Source: an uncultured bacterium (GTDB lineage Bacteria; Verrucomicrobiota; Kiritimatiellia; RFP12; CAIWXQ01). From it: DNA of 64,000 bases. Location of the stretch: the NCBI GenBank assembly GCA_903916675.1, contig CAIWXQ010000045.1, forward strand, positions 1 to 64,000, written 5' to 3'. The stretch's first letter is position 1; each line of letters begins with the position of its first letter. The notes beneath the pieces were generated by a model, which worked only from the letters and a program-made list of their open reading frames with translations, did not search any database and was not told the origin of the DNA. Below are positions 18,165-28,200 of this stretch, piece by piece. Position numbers and translations under genes: made by a program.

Positions 18165-19472
18165 ATGCGGATTGTGCTGATCATTCCCGGCTCAGGCGGC
18201 GCCTTCTACTGCCAGAACTGCCTGCGCGACGCCGACCTGGCGCGGGCGCTGCGGCAGCAGGGGCACGACGCGTTCGTGGCGCCGCTCTATCTGCCGCTCG
18301 CCCCCGGTGAAGCTGCGCCCGCTTTCTACCGCGCGGTCACGCTCTACCTGCGCCACCGCTATCCGCGGCTGATGCGCTGGATCCCTGCTGCGCTGGGGCA
18401 ATGGCTCGACTCGCCCGCCGTGCTGCGGTTCGCCTCGCATCTGGCCGGCAGCACCCGCGCCAAGGGGCTGGGCGACCTGACGCTCTCCATGCTGCAGGGC
18501 GAACAAGGCCAACAGGCGGAGGAGCTGGAACGGCTGGTTGCCTGGCTGCGAGACGACTTCGGCGCACGGCCCGACGTGGTGGTGCTCTCTAACGCTCTGC
18601 TGCTGGGACTGGCACGGCGCATTCGTGCGGAACTCGGCGTGCCGGTGGTCTGCTGGCTGCAGGACGAGGACGTCTGGGCCGACGCCCTGCCGCCGGACGA
18701 GGCGCGGCGCGTGTGGCAGGAGCTGCGGGCGCGCGTGGCGGACGTCAACGGGTTCGTGGCCGTGAGCCGGTACTACGCCCGGCGCATGGCTGAGGCGCTG
18801 GCGCTGCCGCCCAATCGTATCCGCGTGATCCACGTGGGTGTTGATCCCGAAGCGATGCCCGCCCCGGACCTGACCCAACGGCCGCGCGTCGTGGGCTTCC
18901 TCTCACGCCTGGCAGAGGGCGAGGGGTTCGGGTTGTTCGTGGAGGCGTTTCTCGCCCTGCATCGCGACCCGCGCTTCGCCGATGTGCGCCTGAAAGCCAC
19001 CGGCGGCGGTACCGACCGGCAATACGTGCAGCGCCAGCTCCGGCGTCTGCGCGCCGCCGGGCTCGCGGACCTTGTGGAGATACTGCCAAAGGCCTTCCGG
19101 GACGACCGCGCCGCGTTTTTCCACTCGCTTACGCTCCTCTCCTCGCCGGTGCCGGAGGGCGAGGCGTTCGGCACCTACACGATCGAGGCCATGGCTGCCG
19201 GCGTGCCGGTGGTGGAGCCGCCAGTGGGCGCCTATCCGGAGATCTTTCAGGAGGCGGGATGCGGCGTGCTGTCCGCCGCGGCAACTGCAGAGGCGCTGGC
19301 CGTGGCCTGGGGCGCGCTGCTGGAAGATCCGGCGCGCCTGGCGAACGAAAGTGCCCGCGGCCGCGAAGCTGTGCGGCGATACTTCAACCTCAATCGCATG
19401 GCGAGGGAGACGGTTGGCTTGTACGAGGAATTGACTGGCCGTGCGAATACGGGTAACAAGGTTCAAGGGTGA
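18165..19472 (+). CDS. Glycosyltransferase family 4-like
   Basis: MRIVLIIPGSGGAFYCQNCLRDADLARALRQQGHD; PEGEAFGTYTIEAMAAGVPVVEPPVGAYPEIFQ C-terminal GT-B donor-site-like region. Confidence 0.82.
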   Translation: MRIVLIIPGSGGAFYCQNCLRDADLARALRQQGHDAFVAPLYLPLAPGEAAPAFYRAVTLYLRHRYPRLMRWIPAALGQWLDSPAVLRFASHLAGSTRAKGLGDLTLSMLQGEQGQQAEELERLVAWLRDDFGARPDVVVLSNALLLGLARRIRAELGVPVVCWLQDEDVWADALPPDEARRVWQELRARVADVNGFVAVSRYYARRMAEALALPPNRIRVIHVGVDPEAMPAPDLTQRPRVVGFLSRLAEGEGFGLFVEAFLALHRDPRFADVRLKATGGGTDRQYVQRQLRRLRAAGLADLVEILPKAFRDDRAAFFHSLTLLSSPVPEGEAFGTYTIEAMAAGVPVVEPPVGAYPEIFQEAGCGVLSAAATAEALAVAWGALLEDPARLANESARGREAVRRYFNLNRMARETVGLYEELTGRANTGNKVQG

Positions 19473-19480
19473 AAACAAAA

Positions 19481-19552
19481 GCGGGGTCGGTATCCGGGTC
19501 GACAAAAGTTGTTGGTTCGATGCCGATTTCGATAGCGACCCCAATCCCGAGG
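19481..19552. repeat. Hexad-array inverted repeat H3
   Basis: GCGGGGTCGGTATCCGGGTCGA / TCGATGCCGATTTCGATAGCGACCCCAATCCCGAGG; same family as H1 and H2. Confidence 0.75.
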
Positions 19553-19610
19553 CATGCTTCTGCGTAAATCTTAGCTAAAGAAACAGCGTTCATCCGTTCG
19601 CCCGACCCAT

Positions 19611-19673
19611 TCTGACTACTGACCTCCGACCGCTGCCCCCTGACCTCTGATCTCCGGCCCCCGATTTCTCCCC
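19611..19673. repeat. Nine consecutive heptads (S3) ending one base before a start codon
   Basis: TCTGACT ACTGACC TCCGACC GCTGCCC CCTGACC TCTGATC TCCGGCC CCCGATT TCTCCCC. Confidence 0.85.
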
Positions 19674-19674
19674 C

Positions 19675-20853
19675 ATGAATAATCGCAATCCATACAAGTT
19701 CGAGGCGCTGCTGTTGACGATCACGCTGCTGGCGGTCTATTTCAGTATTCGCACCATTTGGATCGCATGGCAGCCTTCCGCCAGCGTGGGCGCTGTTGCG
19801 CCACGTGCCGCAGTCATGCGTGCGCCGGAGCCGTGGCAGCGGGCATGGACCTGTCCGATTGGCGCCATGCTCACCGGCGCACCGGCAGCCTGGAGCAACG
19901 GCTGGGTTGCGCTTGCCGGGCGCGGGCGCATGGCGGTTGTGGACAACGGGGGCAGGTTGTGCTGGAGCCAGACGTTCTCCAACGTCTTTTTTACCGGCGC
20001 ACCGGCAGTGGCGGGAGACACGGTCTTTGCGGTCGGCAGCAGCGGCGAACTGCTGGCAGTGGATGTTGCGACCGGTGCGCTGCGGTGGCAGGTGGCGATT
20101 GACAGCGCCTGCCGGCACGGTCCGCTGGCAATGCAATGCGGCGGCACGTGGCAGGTGGTGCTGCTGTCGTCGTCCGATGGCGTGCTGCGGTGGTTCGATG
20201 CTGCCACCGGCCGCGAGCTGGCGCAGTCGCAGCCAACCAACGAAAGCGACGGCCCGCCGGGTACCGACGGCCGGATGCTTGCCTATGGCAACTGCGATGC
20301 GACCATGTACGTCTTCGATCTGGTTGAACGCAAACCGCTGGCTGCCATTCCCGTGGGGGCCGGCCTGCAGGCGGCGGCCCGCTCGGCCATGCCGACCGGC
20401 GTGATGGCCGGCGGCATGCTGGTGCGCGACGGGCTGATTTACGGCGGCACCGGCGGCGGTGAGCTGGTTTGCGCCCGTGTGGCGGACAGCAACATCGTCT
20501 GGCGCGCGCCAGTGGCGGATCGCGAGGCCTTCAACACGCCCGTGGCGGCCGGGAAGCGGGTGCTGATGAGCAACCACGACGGCGAGGTGATGGCTTTCGA
20601 CGCAACCAGCGGAACCGAGGTGTGGCAGGTGTCGTTGAGCAATGTGGTCAAAACCTTGTGCGTGGCGGGCGATGCGGTCTTTACGGTTGCGGGCGGGGCG
20701 CTCGTGGGACTGCGCGCGGCAGATGGCCGCATCTTCCTGCGGCAGAAGGTCGGCGACGACGTGGATGGCCCGGTCTGGAACGGGCGCACCCTGGCCGTGG
20801 CCGCTGACGGCGGGGATCTGATCGGTTTCCGTCCAATGACCAATGACCAATGA
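19675..20853 (+). CDS. PQQ-like beta-propeller repeat protein (BamB-like)
   Basis: N-terminal membrane anchor; repeated GELLAVDVATGALRWQV, GEVMAFDATSGTEVWQV, LVGLRAADGRIFL blades. Confidence 0.82.
   Translation: MNNRNPYKFEALLLTITLLAVYFSIRTIWIAWQPSASVGAVAPRAAVMRAPEPWQRAWTCPIGAMLTGAPAAWSNGWVALAGRGRMAVVDNGGRLCWSQTFSNVFFTGAPAVAGDTVFAVGSSGELLAVDVATGALRWQVAIDSACRHGPLAMQCGGTWQVVLLSSSDGVLRWFDAATGRELAQSQPTNESDGPPGTDGRMLAYGNCDATMYVFDLVERKPLAAIPVGAGLQAAARSAMPTGVMAGGMLVRDGLIYGGTGGGELVCARVADSNIVWRAPVADREAFNTPVAAGKRVLMSNHDGEVMAFDATSGTEVWQVSLSNVVKTLCVAGDAVFTVAGGALVGLRAADGRIFLRQKVGDDVDGPVWNGRTLAVAADGGDLIGFRPMTNDQ
20833..20853 (+). repeat. (CCAATGA)x3 perfect heptad array at the CDS 3' end
   Basis: Three exact 7-bp copies spanning the last codons and stop codon of the BamB-like CDS. 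Confidence 0.9.
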
Positions 20854-20878
20854 CCATCTCCAACGCGCGGAGGCGCCC

Positions 20879-21559
20879 ATGACCCATGCGATTCTTTCCC
20901 TGCGCCAGGTTGCCAAGAGCTATTCGATGCCGGGCAGTTCGGCCGTGGTGGTGCTGCGGCGTGTGGACCTCGACGTGGCTGCTGGCGAGAGCGTGGCGAT
21001 CGTGGGGCCTTCCGGTTCCGGCAAGACCACGCTGCTGCAGTTGATCGGCGCGCTCGACACGCCGGATGCCGGCGAGGTGCGGTTCGAGGGCGTGGATCTC
21101 GCGAAGCTGCCGGAGTCCCGCCGCCTCGAACTGCGCAGCCGGCGCATTGGGTTCGTCTTCCAGCTGCACCATCTGCTGCCGCAACTGACGGTTCTGGAGA
21201 ACGCGCTGGTGCCGGCCTGGGCTGCCGGCGACGCGGAATCGTATCACGGGCGCGCCCTCTCCCTGCTGGAGCGCGTGGGACTCTCCGAACGCCGCGATCA
21301 CCGCCCGGCACAGCTCTCCGGCGGGGAGCGCCAGCGCGTGGCGCTGGTGCGCGCGCTGCTGCTGCGGCCAGCCCTGCTGCTGGCGGACGAGCCGACCGGC
21401 TCGCTCGACCACGCCGGCGCAGTGGCGCTGGCGGATCTGCTGGTTGCGCTCAACCGCGACGAAGGCGTCACGCTGGTCGTCGTGACCCACTCCCGCGAAC
21501 TGGCAGAACGGATGGGACGGCGGATGGTGTTGGAGGATGGGGAGCTGCGAAATGCGTAA
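20879..21559 (+). CDS. ABC transporter ATP-binding protein, LolD/MacB-like
   Basis: Walker A GPSGSGKTT, Q-loop FVFQLHHLLPQLTVLEN, signature LSGGERQRVALVRALLLRPALLLADEPTGSLD. Confidence 0.92.
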   Translation: MTHAILSLRQVAKSYSMPGSSAVVVLRRVDLDVAAGESVAIVGPSGSGKTTLLQLIGALDTPDAGEVRFEGVDLAKLPESRRLELRSRRIGFVFQLHHLLPQLTVLENALVPAWAAGDAESYHGRALSLLERVGLSERRDHRPAQLSGGERQRVALVRALLLRPALLLADEPTGSLDHAGAVALADLLVALNRDEGVTLVVVTHSRELAERMGRRMVLEDGELRNA

Positions 21560-21569
21560 AGCAGTTGGC

Positions 21570-21706
21570 AGGATGTAAGATTCAGGGTGCAAGATTTGGG
21601 ATGCGGGATGCAGGATGGGGGATGAGAACCAAGGGAAAGAATTTCTGGATTCTGTGAGCGACGCGACTGCCGTATTCCGAATCCCGCATTCCGAATCTTG
21701 CATCCT
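21570..21706. repeat. Inverted heptad arrays S5 (8 heptads / 5 heptads)
   Basis: AGGATGT AAGATTC AGGGTGC AAGATTT GGGATGC GGGATGC AGGATGG GGGATGA (21570-21625) versus GTATTCC GAATCCC GCATTCC GAATCTT GCATCCT (21672-21706). Confidence 0.85.
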
Positions 21707-21728
21707 TTTCTCAATCAGCAACGAGCAT

Positions 21729-24700
21729 ATGATGAACTTCCGTATCTGGATTACACGTAGCCTCCGCTTCCACCGCCGGATGCACCTGGCCGTGGCAGGC
21801 GGGGCGGCCTTGGCTGCGGCCGTGCTGGCCACGGCGCTGCTCACCGGCGATGCGCTGAACCGCAACCTGCGGCGCATCGCGCGGGAGCGCGTGGGCTGGG
21901 TCCGCTCCGCTGTGGAACTGCGCGGACGTTTCGCGGATGCCGCGCTGGCAGACCTCCTGGCGCAGGCGACCGGCGGCCGGGTTGCGCCTGTGCTGCGGCT
22001 GCCAGCCTCCCTGCTGGCCTCCGACGCGGCTGCAGACGAACGGCGCGTGGACCGCGTGGACGCCTATGGCGTGGACGAGCGGTTTTTCGCGCTGCGGTCG
22101 GATTCAGGTAGGGCGGGGCCGCCGGACCCGCCGGGTGTAGCGGCGCGTGTGTCACGCGCCGACGGCGGCTGGCACAGCCGCCGCTACAGTTTTCGCGGCG
22201 TTTCCGTCGGCCCTGTCCTACCTTTGGCCAGCGAGGTTTTGATCTCCCACGCGTTGCAGGACGCGCTGGGACCGATTCCCGCGACAACCGGACTGGCGCT
22301 GCGGTTCGAGCAGCCCTCCGCGTTCCCGGGTGAGATGCCCCTGGCGGACCGGCGAAGCGACCACGTGCAGCGGCGGTCGGTGCGGCTGTGCGGGATGCTG
22401 GACGATGCGGAAATGGGGCGCCTCTCGCTGCAGGCCAGCCAGATTCCGCCGCGCAACGCCTTCGTCGACCGTGCGTGGCTGGCCAGCGAGGCAGGTGTCG
22501 GCCAGCGCATCAACCTGCTGCTGAGCGACGCGCCTCCGGAGAAATTCGAGGCTGCCCTGCGCGCCGCGCTGCGGCCGTCGGACGCGGGTGTGACAATCGT
22601 CGCAGCCACAGGCGGCGTGTGGCTGGTGCAGTCGGACCGCGTCTATCTCGACGAGGCGCACGTGCGGGCGCTGGCCAATGCCACGAACGCGCCCGTGCTG
22701 GCGCTGCATCATCTGGTGGATGCGTTTGCAGTGGGCGAGGGGGCAACGGCGCGCGAGACGCCCTACGGATTCGTCACGGCTCTGTCGCCCGCGGCCGATG
22801 CGCGGCTGGGCGTGGTGCCGGCCGGGATGCGCGACGACGAGATCGTGGTCAACGTCTGGCTGGCGGAAAAGCTGAAGGTGGGGGCAGGCGACCGGCTGAC
22901 CCTGCGCTGGCGGCGGTTCGAGTCCGGCGGCCGGCTCGTTCCCGACGAAGCGACCTTCCGCGTGGCGCGCGTGATCACCATGGCAGCCTGCGCGCCGGAG
23001 CGCGCCCTGCTGCCGCGCTTCCCGGGGCTGGCCGATGTGGATCGGTGCACTGACTGGGACATCGGCCTGCCGCTGGACGCGCAGAAGCTCAACGATCCGG
23101 ACAACGAGGCATACTGGAAAGCGTACGGTCCGACGCCCAAGGCGTTCGTCACGCTGACCGCCGGGCGGCTGCTCTTCGGCACGCACTTCGGCACAGCCAT
23201 GACTGCGCGTTTTCCTCCGGAGGCGTTGCCAGCAACGATCGAGGCAACGCTGCGCCGTGCCGCGCCAGCGGAACTGGGGTTTGCGGTGCGGCCGGTGCAA
23301 GCAGAGGCGTTGCAGGCAGCCGGGCAGGCGATGGATTTCCGGCAGTTGTTTGCGGGGATGGCGATGATGCTGATGGTCTCGGCGCTGCTGCTGACCGGGC
23401 TGCTGGCCTCGCTGGGCGTTGCGCACCGGCGCGCGGAGGTGGGGGTGCTGCGGGCCGTGGGGTTCACGCCGCGGCAGGTGGCGTTCCTGTGGCTGGCGGA
23501 ATCGCTGGTGCCGCTGACAGCAGGCGTGGTGGCGGGTGTGGCCATTGGACTGGGCGGCGCGCGCCTCCTCATCTGGGTGCTGAACCGGGTCTGGAGCGCT
23601 GCGGTGGCGTCGGCGCAGGTGCCGTTCTCAATCGGCCTGGAGGCGTGTGCAGCGGCTGGCGCGCTGGCGCTGGGAATGTCGCTGCTGGCGGTGCGATGGG
23701 GGATTGCGCAGGCGTCGCAAGCGCAGGTGCGCGAGCTGCTGGGCGATCTGCCGGATGAGGAGGCCGGTGCGGACCGCCGCTGGACGGTCCGGAACTTTGC
23801 GATCGGCATCGGCGCGGCCATTGGGGCGATCGCGCTGCTGGCGTGGGGCGGGCGGCTTTCCGGCGAGGCAGCGTCTGGGGTTTTCTTCGGCGCTGGCGCG
23901 CTGCTGCTGGTCTCGCTGCTGAGCCTGGCGCGGCTGCTGGCGCAGTTTCCGCTGGCCAACAGCCAAGCGGCAATCGGTCCGGCGCGGGCCGGGTTATTGA
24001 ACGTGGCGCGTCACCGCGGGCGGAGTCTGCTGGTGATGACGCTGCTGGCGTCGGGGAGCTTTCTGACGATCGGCACGCTCTCCATGAAGCAGGACCCGGC
24101 TGCGGGTGGGACGCGGAGCTGGTCCGGCAGCGGCGGTTTCGAGGATCTGGTGGAGTTGTCGATCCCTCTGCCGGGCAGCCGGGCGGACGAGGCTGTGCGC
24201 CGGACTCTGGAGCCGGGCGCGGCCGTGCTGGCGTTCCGGGTGCGGGAGGGGGAGGAGGCCGGCTGCCTGAACCTCAACCGTGCGCAACAGCCGCGCCTGC
24301 TGGGCGTGGCGCCGGAGGCGGCAGCGGCGCTGCGGGCATTTGAGCGGCCGGGCGGGAAATCGGTCTGGCGGCTGCTGCAGCAGCCAATGGCGGACGGCAC
24401 GATCCCCGTGCTGGCGGGCGATCGCACCACCGTGGACTACGGCCTGCAGGCGAAGGTTGGTGTGCGCGACGGCAGCGTGTACGAGTATGTTGGCGAGGAC
24501 GGGACCGTGTGGCGGCTGCGCGTGGTGGGCGTGTTGCCGGTGCGCACAGGCGTGCTGCAGGGCAGCCTGCTGGTGGAGGAAGCGGTCTTCACGCGCCTGT
24601 TCCCCTCGACGCCCGGGCATGGCATGTGGCTGACGCGCAGCCGGCTGCCGGAGGCAGAGTCTGCGGCGCGGCTGCGGCGCGCGCTGGGGCGCAACGGCGG

Positions 24701-25133
24701 GATTGTGACGCCAACGCGCGAGCGGCTGCGGCTGCTGGGCGCAGAGGAAGGGACCTACCTCGACATGTTTCTGGTGCTGGGCGGGTTGGGTGTAGTGTTG
24801 GGCGCTGCCGGCGCGGGGCTGGTGATGCTGCGCAACGCGGCAGCTCGGCGTGGCGAACTGGCAACGCTGCGGGTCATGGGCGTGCCGCCGCGCCGGGTGC
24901 TGCTCTACCTGGTGGCGGAGCATGCCTGGGTGGTGCTGGCAGGTCTGGTTGCCGGTGTGATTGCGGCGCTGGTGGCGGTGCAGCCGGCGCGGCACAGCCT
25001 GGGCGGAGAGATGCCCGTGGGCACCATGGCAGGCATGATCGCCGCGATGATCCTCGCCGGGATCCTGGGGATCTGCGCCGCAGTCCGGTCCGCGGCGCGC
25101 GTGCCGCTGATCGACGCGCTGCGCGGCGAGTGA
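21729..25133 (+). CDS. ABC transporter permease, FtsX-like (two FtsX domains)
   Basis: N-terminal TM, periplasmic domain, LASLGVAHRRAEVGVLRAVGFTPRQV...AESLVPL and LRNAAARRGELATLRVMGVPPRRVLLYLVAEH; start set at 21729 because upstream codons are repeat DNA. Confidence 0.88.
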   Translation: MMNFRIWITRSLRFHRRMHLAVAGGAALAAAVLATALLTGDALNRNLRRIARERVGWVRSAVELRGRFADAALADLLAQATGGRVAPVLRLPASLLASDAAADERRVDRVDAYGVDERFFALRSDSGRAGPPDPPGVAARVSRADGGWHSRRYSFRGVSVGPVLPLASEVLISHALQDALGPIPATTGLALRFEQPSAFPGEMPLADRRSDHVQRRSVRLCGMLDDAEMGRLSLQASQIPPRNAFVDRAWLASEAGVGQRINLLLSDAPPEKFEAALRAALRPSDAGVTIVAATGGVWLVQSDRVYLDEAHVRALANATNAPVLALHHLVDAFAVGEGATARETPYGFVTALSPAADARLGVVPAGMRDDEIVVNVWLAEKLKVGAGDRLTLRWRRFESGGRLVPDEATFRVARVITMAACAPERALLPRFPGLADVDRCTDWDIGLPLDAQKLNDPDNEAYWKAYGPTPKAFVTLTAGRLLFGTHFGTAMTARFPPEALPATIEATLRRAAPAELGFAVRPVQAEALQAAGQAMDFRQLFAGMAMMLMVSALLLTGLLASLGVAHRRAEVGVLRAVGFTPRQVAFLWLAESLVPLTAGVVAGVAIGLGGARLLIWVLNRVWSAAVASAQVPFSIGLEACAAAGALALGMSLLAVRWGIAQASQAQVRELLGDLPDEEAGADRRWTVRNFAIGIGAAIGAIALLAWGGRLSGEAASGVFFGAGALLLVSLLSLARLLAQFPLANSQAAIGPARAGLLNVARHRGRSLLVMTLLASGSFLTIGTLSMKQDPAAGGTRSWSGSGGFEDLVELSIPLPGSRADEAVRRTLEPGAAVLAFRVREGEEAGCLNLNRAQQPRLLGVAPEAAAALRAFERPGGKSVWRLLQQPMADGTIPVLAGDRTTVDYGLQAKVGVRDGSVYEYVGEDGTVWRLRVVGVLPVRTGVLQGSLLVEEAVFTRLFPSTPGHGMWLTRSRLPEAESAARLRRALGRNGGIVTPTRERLRLLGAEEGTYLDMFLVLGGLGVVLGAAGAGLVMLRNAAARRGELATLRVMGVPPRRVLLYLVAEHAWVVLAGLVAGVIAALVAVQPARHSLGGEMPVGTMAGMIAAMILAGILGICAAVRSAARVPLIDALRGE
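22100..22191 (+). mobile_element. MITE-like element core, copy C, inside the permease CDS
   Basis: 64 bp (22128-22191) identical to 17917-17980 of copy B; encodes PPGVAARVSRADGGWHSRRYS in frame. Confidence 0.85.
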
Positions 25134-25143
25134 TGCAATACAG

Positions 25144-25260
25144 GACACGAAGAAACGGAAGGAAAGACGAAGCGCACGAAGGACCGATCTTGGCAGCCGG
25201 GGTCGGCCGCCCGCCAGACGCCTTCGCTTTTCTTCGGCAGCCTTCCTCCCCTTCGTGACC
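25144..25260. repeat. Inverted arrays of about 9-10 bp units between convergent genes
   Basis: GGACACGAAGAAACGGAAGGAAAGACGAAGCGCACGAAGGACC versus GCCTTCGCTTTTCTTCGGCAGCCTTCCTCCCCTTCGTGACC. Confidence 0.55.
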
Positions 25261-25286
25261 TGCATTTACGCAGACGTGTCCAGAAA

Positions 25287-28200
25287 TCAGCGGGTCGTCT
25301 CGGTGGTCGAGGCGCTGCGGGAGAGGCGCTGCTCCAGCGCGGCCATCTCTGTCTTGACGACGGCCGGGATCGACGGGAACTTGACGGGGATGTCGCGGAG
25401 GATGCGGCGCGCCTCGTCGGTGCGGCCCTGCGCGAAACGAATCGTGGCCAGGCTGACGTGGAGGCGTGGGTCGGTCTGGCAGAGGGCCAGCGCCTGTTCA
25501 GCGGCCTTGGCCGCTTCGTCCGGCTTTCCGGCGTCGAGCAGAATGCGCCCGAGCGTATCCCAGGCCTGGTACAGCTTGTCGCTCAGCGCCAGCGCCTCGC
25601 GCACGGCCTTTTCCGCCTCGGCGAAGCGCTTCTGCCGGCGCAACAGCTCGGCAAAGTCGTTGAGCGCGCCGGGAATTTTTTGTGCCGCGAAGCTGCGGCG
25701 GAAGAAGGTCTCCGCGCGGGGGAAGTCGCCGCGTTCCAGCGCCACGGCGGCCAGCAGATAGTTGGCCAGCGCATCGTCCGGATCGGCGCGGAAGACCATG
25801 GTGCCATCGGTTTCCATGTTGGCGAGGTCGCTGGTGGCGAGGTCGAGCAGGAGCAGATCGTTGCGCACGCCGATCAGATCGGGCCGGAGCGCCAGTGCGT
25901 GCAGGTAAGAGACTCGCGCGAGGGCGAAGTCCGGCGGCGTTTTCTCGCTGAACAGCTTGGCGCGGAGGATATGAATCAGCACGTGATCGCGTTTGCCGAG
26001 CGCCTTCCACATGCCTGGCAGGATGCGTTGCTCGATCTCCTTGAAGTTCTTGCGGCGGAACAACGCGTCGGCTTGCAGAGACCAGGCTTCGATATTTTCC
26101 GGGTGCCGGTCGGTGATGGCCTGCAGCAGGGAGATGCCCTCGTTTAGCTTGCCGGTCTGGACCAGCAGCGAGGCGTTGCAGAGCGCCAGGGCGTCGGGGG
26201 TGGCGCCGGCGGCGCGTGCCTGGTCGAGCCAGTGCTGCGCCTCGCCGGTGCGGCCGCCGATCAGCGCCACGGCCGCCAGGCCGACCAGGGCGCGGGCGTC
26301 GGCCGGATTGGCGGCCAGCAGCGTACGGTAGATTTGCCCGCAGCGGTTGGTGTCGCCCTGGGTCAGGAAGAAGGACGCGAGTTGCAATTCCGTTTTCTGG
26401 GCGCCGCCGTGGCCCAGCGTCAGGGCGCGTTTAAACTCGTTCCGGGCGATGACGGGCTGCCCGCGCAGCGACCAGTCGTGGCCTTGCGAAGTGAGCGCGT
26501 CTGCGTTTCGGATTTCACCGCAGATTTCGACCACGCGGGAGATGGCCGGGGCCTGCTCGCTTTGGGCCAGCAGGTCGCTGATGGCGGTCTTGATCTCGCC
26601 CGTTTTCTCCTTGTGGACGCCGCTTTCGGTCAGGAAGAAGAGATTGATCACGGCGCTGAGATTGTTCGCGTTGAAGTGCCAGGCCGCCTGGTAGGCTTCG
26701 TAGGCGTCCTCGTTCCGCCCCTGGTCCTGCAGCAGCACGCCCAGGTCGTTTGCCGTGCGGCTGATCTGCCAGCGCAGGGAACGCCGCAGGTAATCCAGCA
26801 GCGGAAGGGCATTCGTGGCCGGCGCGAGTGTCTGGTCCATGCGCGCCCAGAATGCGCGGTTGGCTTGCAGCAGGTCCGTGCTGTGCAGGGTTTCCGCGTG
26901 CGCCACGCCGCCATAGCCGATGCCGAGGGGAACCGGCTGCCATCCGGCGCGCTTCCAGATGGCGGAAGAGCCCAGGGTGACGAGTTTGGTCTCGGCGGAT
27001 CGGTCGGTCTTGAGCCATTCCAGGAAGAACGTCTGTACGCCGAACGAGGCGGCCGTGTTCAGGCTTTCACGTTGCGTGCGGAACACGGGGTCTGCGGCGA
27101 CCCACGCCTGGAGTTGGCGCACACTGCGCGAATCGGTGCTGCCAGCCGATGAAATCATGCGCAGGGTGCGTCCCTGCATGCGGGCCGCCAACTGGATGTG
27201 ACGATCCAGCGGGCCGCCGCCCGCGATCCAGTCGCGGTCGCCGAACTGCGCCAGCACCTCGCGGGCCGCGCGGTCGGCGAACGCGCTGGCGCGGCCGTTC
27301 GCATCGCGCAGGTTGACCAGCGGAAAGATGCAGACCAGCACCAGGATCAGCCAGGTAACACCGATGCCCGCGATGCGACGGAACGTGAGAGAAGGGGCGA
27401 GATTCCTCCAGAATTCGGTGCCGGAGGGCTTGCCCAGCCGGTCCAAGTGCTTGTTGTTGCCGTCTTCCGTTCTTTCGGGGGGGATGTCGTCCGGCGCGCC
27501 CAGCAGGCGCCAGTAGGCGGCGAGGTAGCCGGCGACCGCGGCCACGGCCAGATACGGCAGGACTGGCAGGTAGTCGCCGTCGCGTGCCAGGGCCCATGGC
27601 GAAATGGAGTCGGCGTTGAACAGGCAGATCAGCGTGGCGATCGTGAACAACTGGTTCATCGCCAGGCGGGCCAGCGAGTCGCGGTTGGCGAACGCATTCC
27701 GGGCGGTCGAGAGGGAGATCACAGCGGGGAGAATGGCCAGCAGCAGAATCCAGAACCATCCCGTGTGCGGCAGGCTGTTCTTGAGTGCCTGGTAGTGTGC
27801 GTGCAGCAGGCCGGAGGCCAGGAAGCGGATGCCGGTGGGCATGCCCGGCGCGGTGGACTTGGTCAGAAACAGGAGCAGCAGCCCTGCTCCGGCGCCGACG
27901 CCAGCGAAAAACAACGCGGTGGGGAGCAGGCGATCCCATGATTTGCGGCGGCGCGCCAGGTGAACGGTATACAGAACGATCAGCAAGGCTGAAAGCGGGA
28001 TGAAAATCTCGGTCTCCATGCTTCCCAGGCCGCAGAGGAAGGCGATCAGCGCGGCGACCGGGTTCGGGCGCCGTGCGTGGAGGTAGCTCCGGATCAGCAG
28101 GAGGATGACGAGCAGCAGCAGCAGGTCGAATGTCTGGCAGCCGAAGCGGGTGCAGGCGGACCAGAACGGCGCGCAGAAGGCAAGTGTCAGCGCAGCGACG

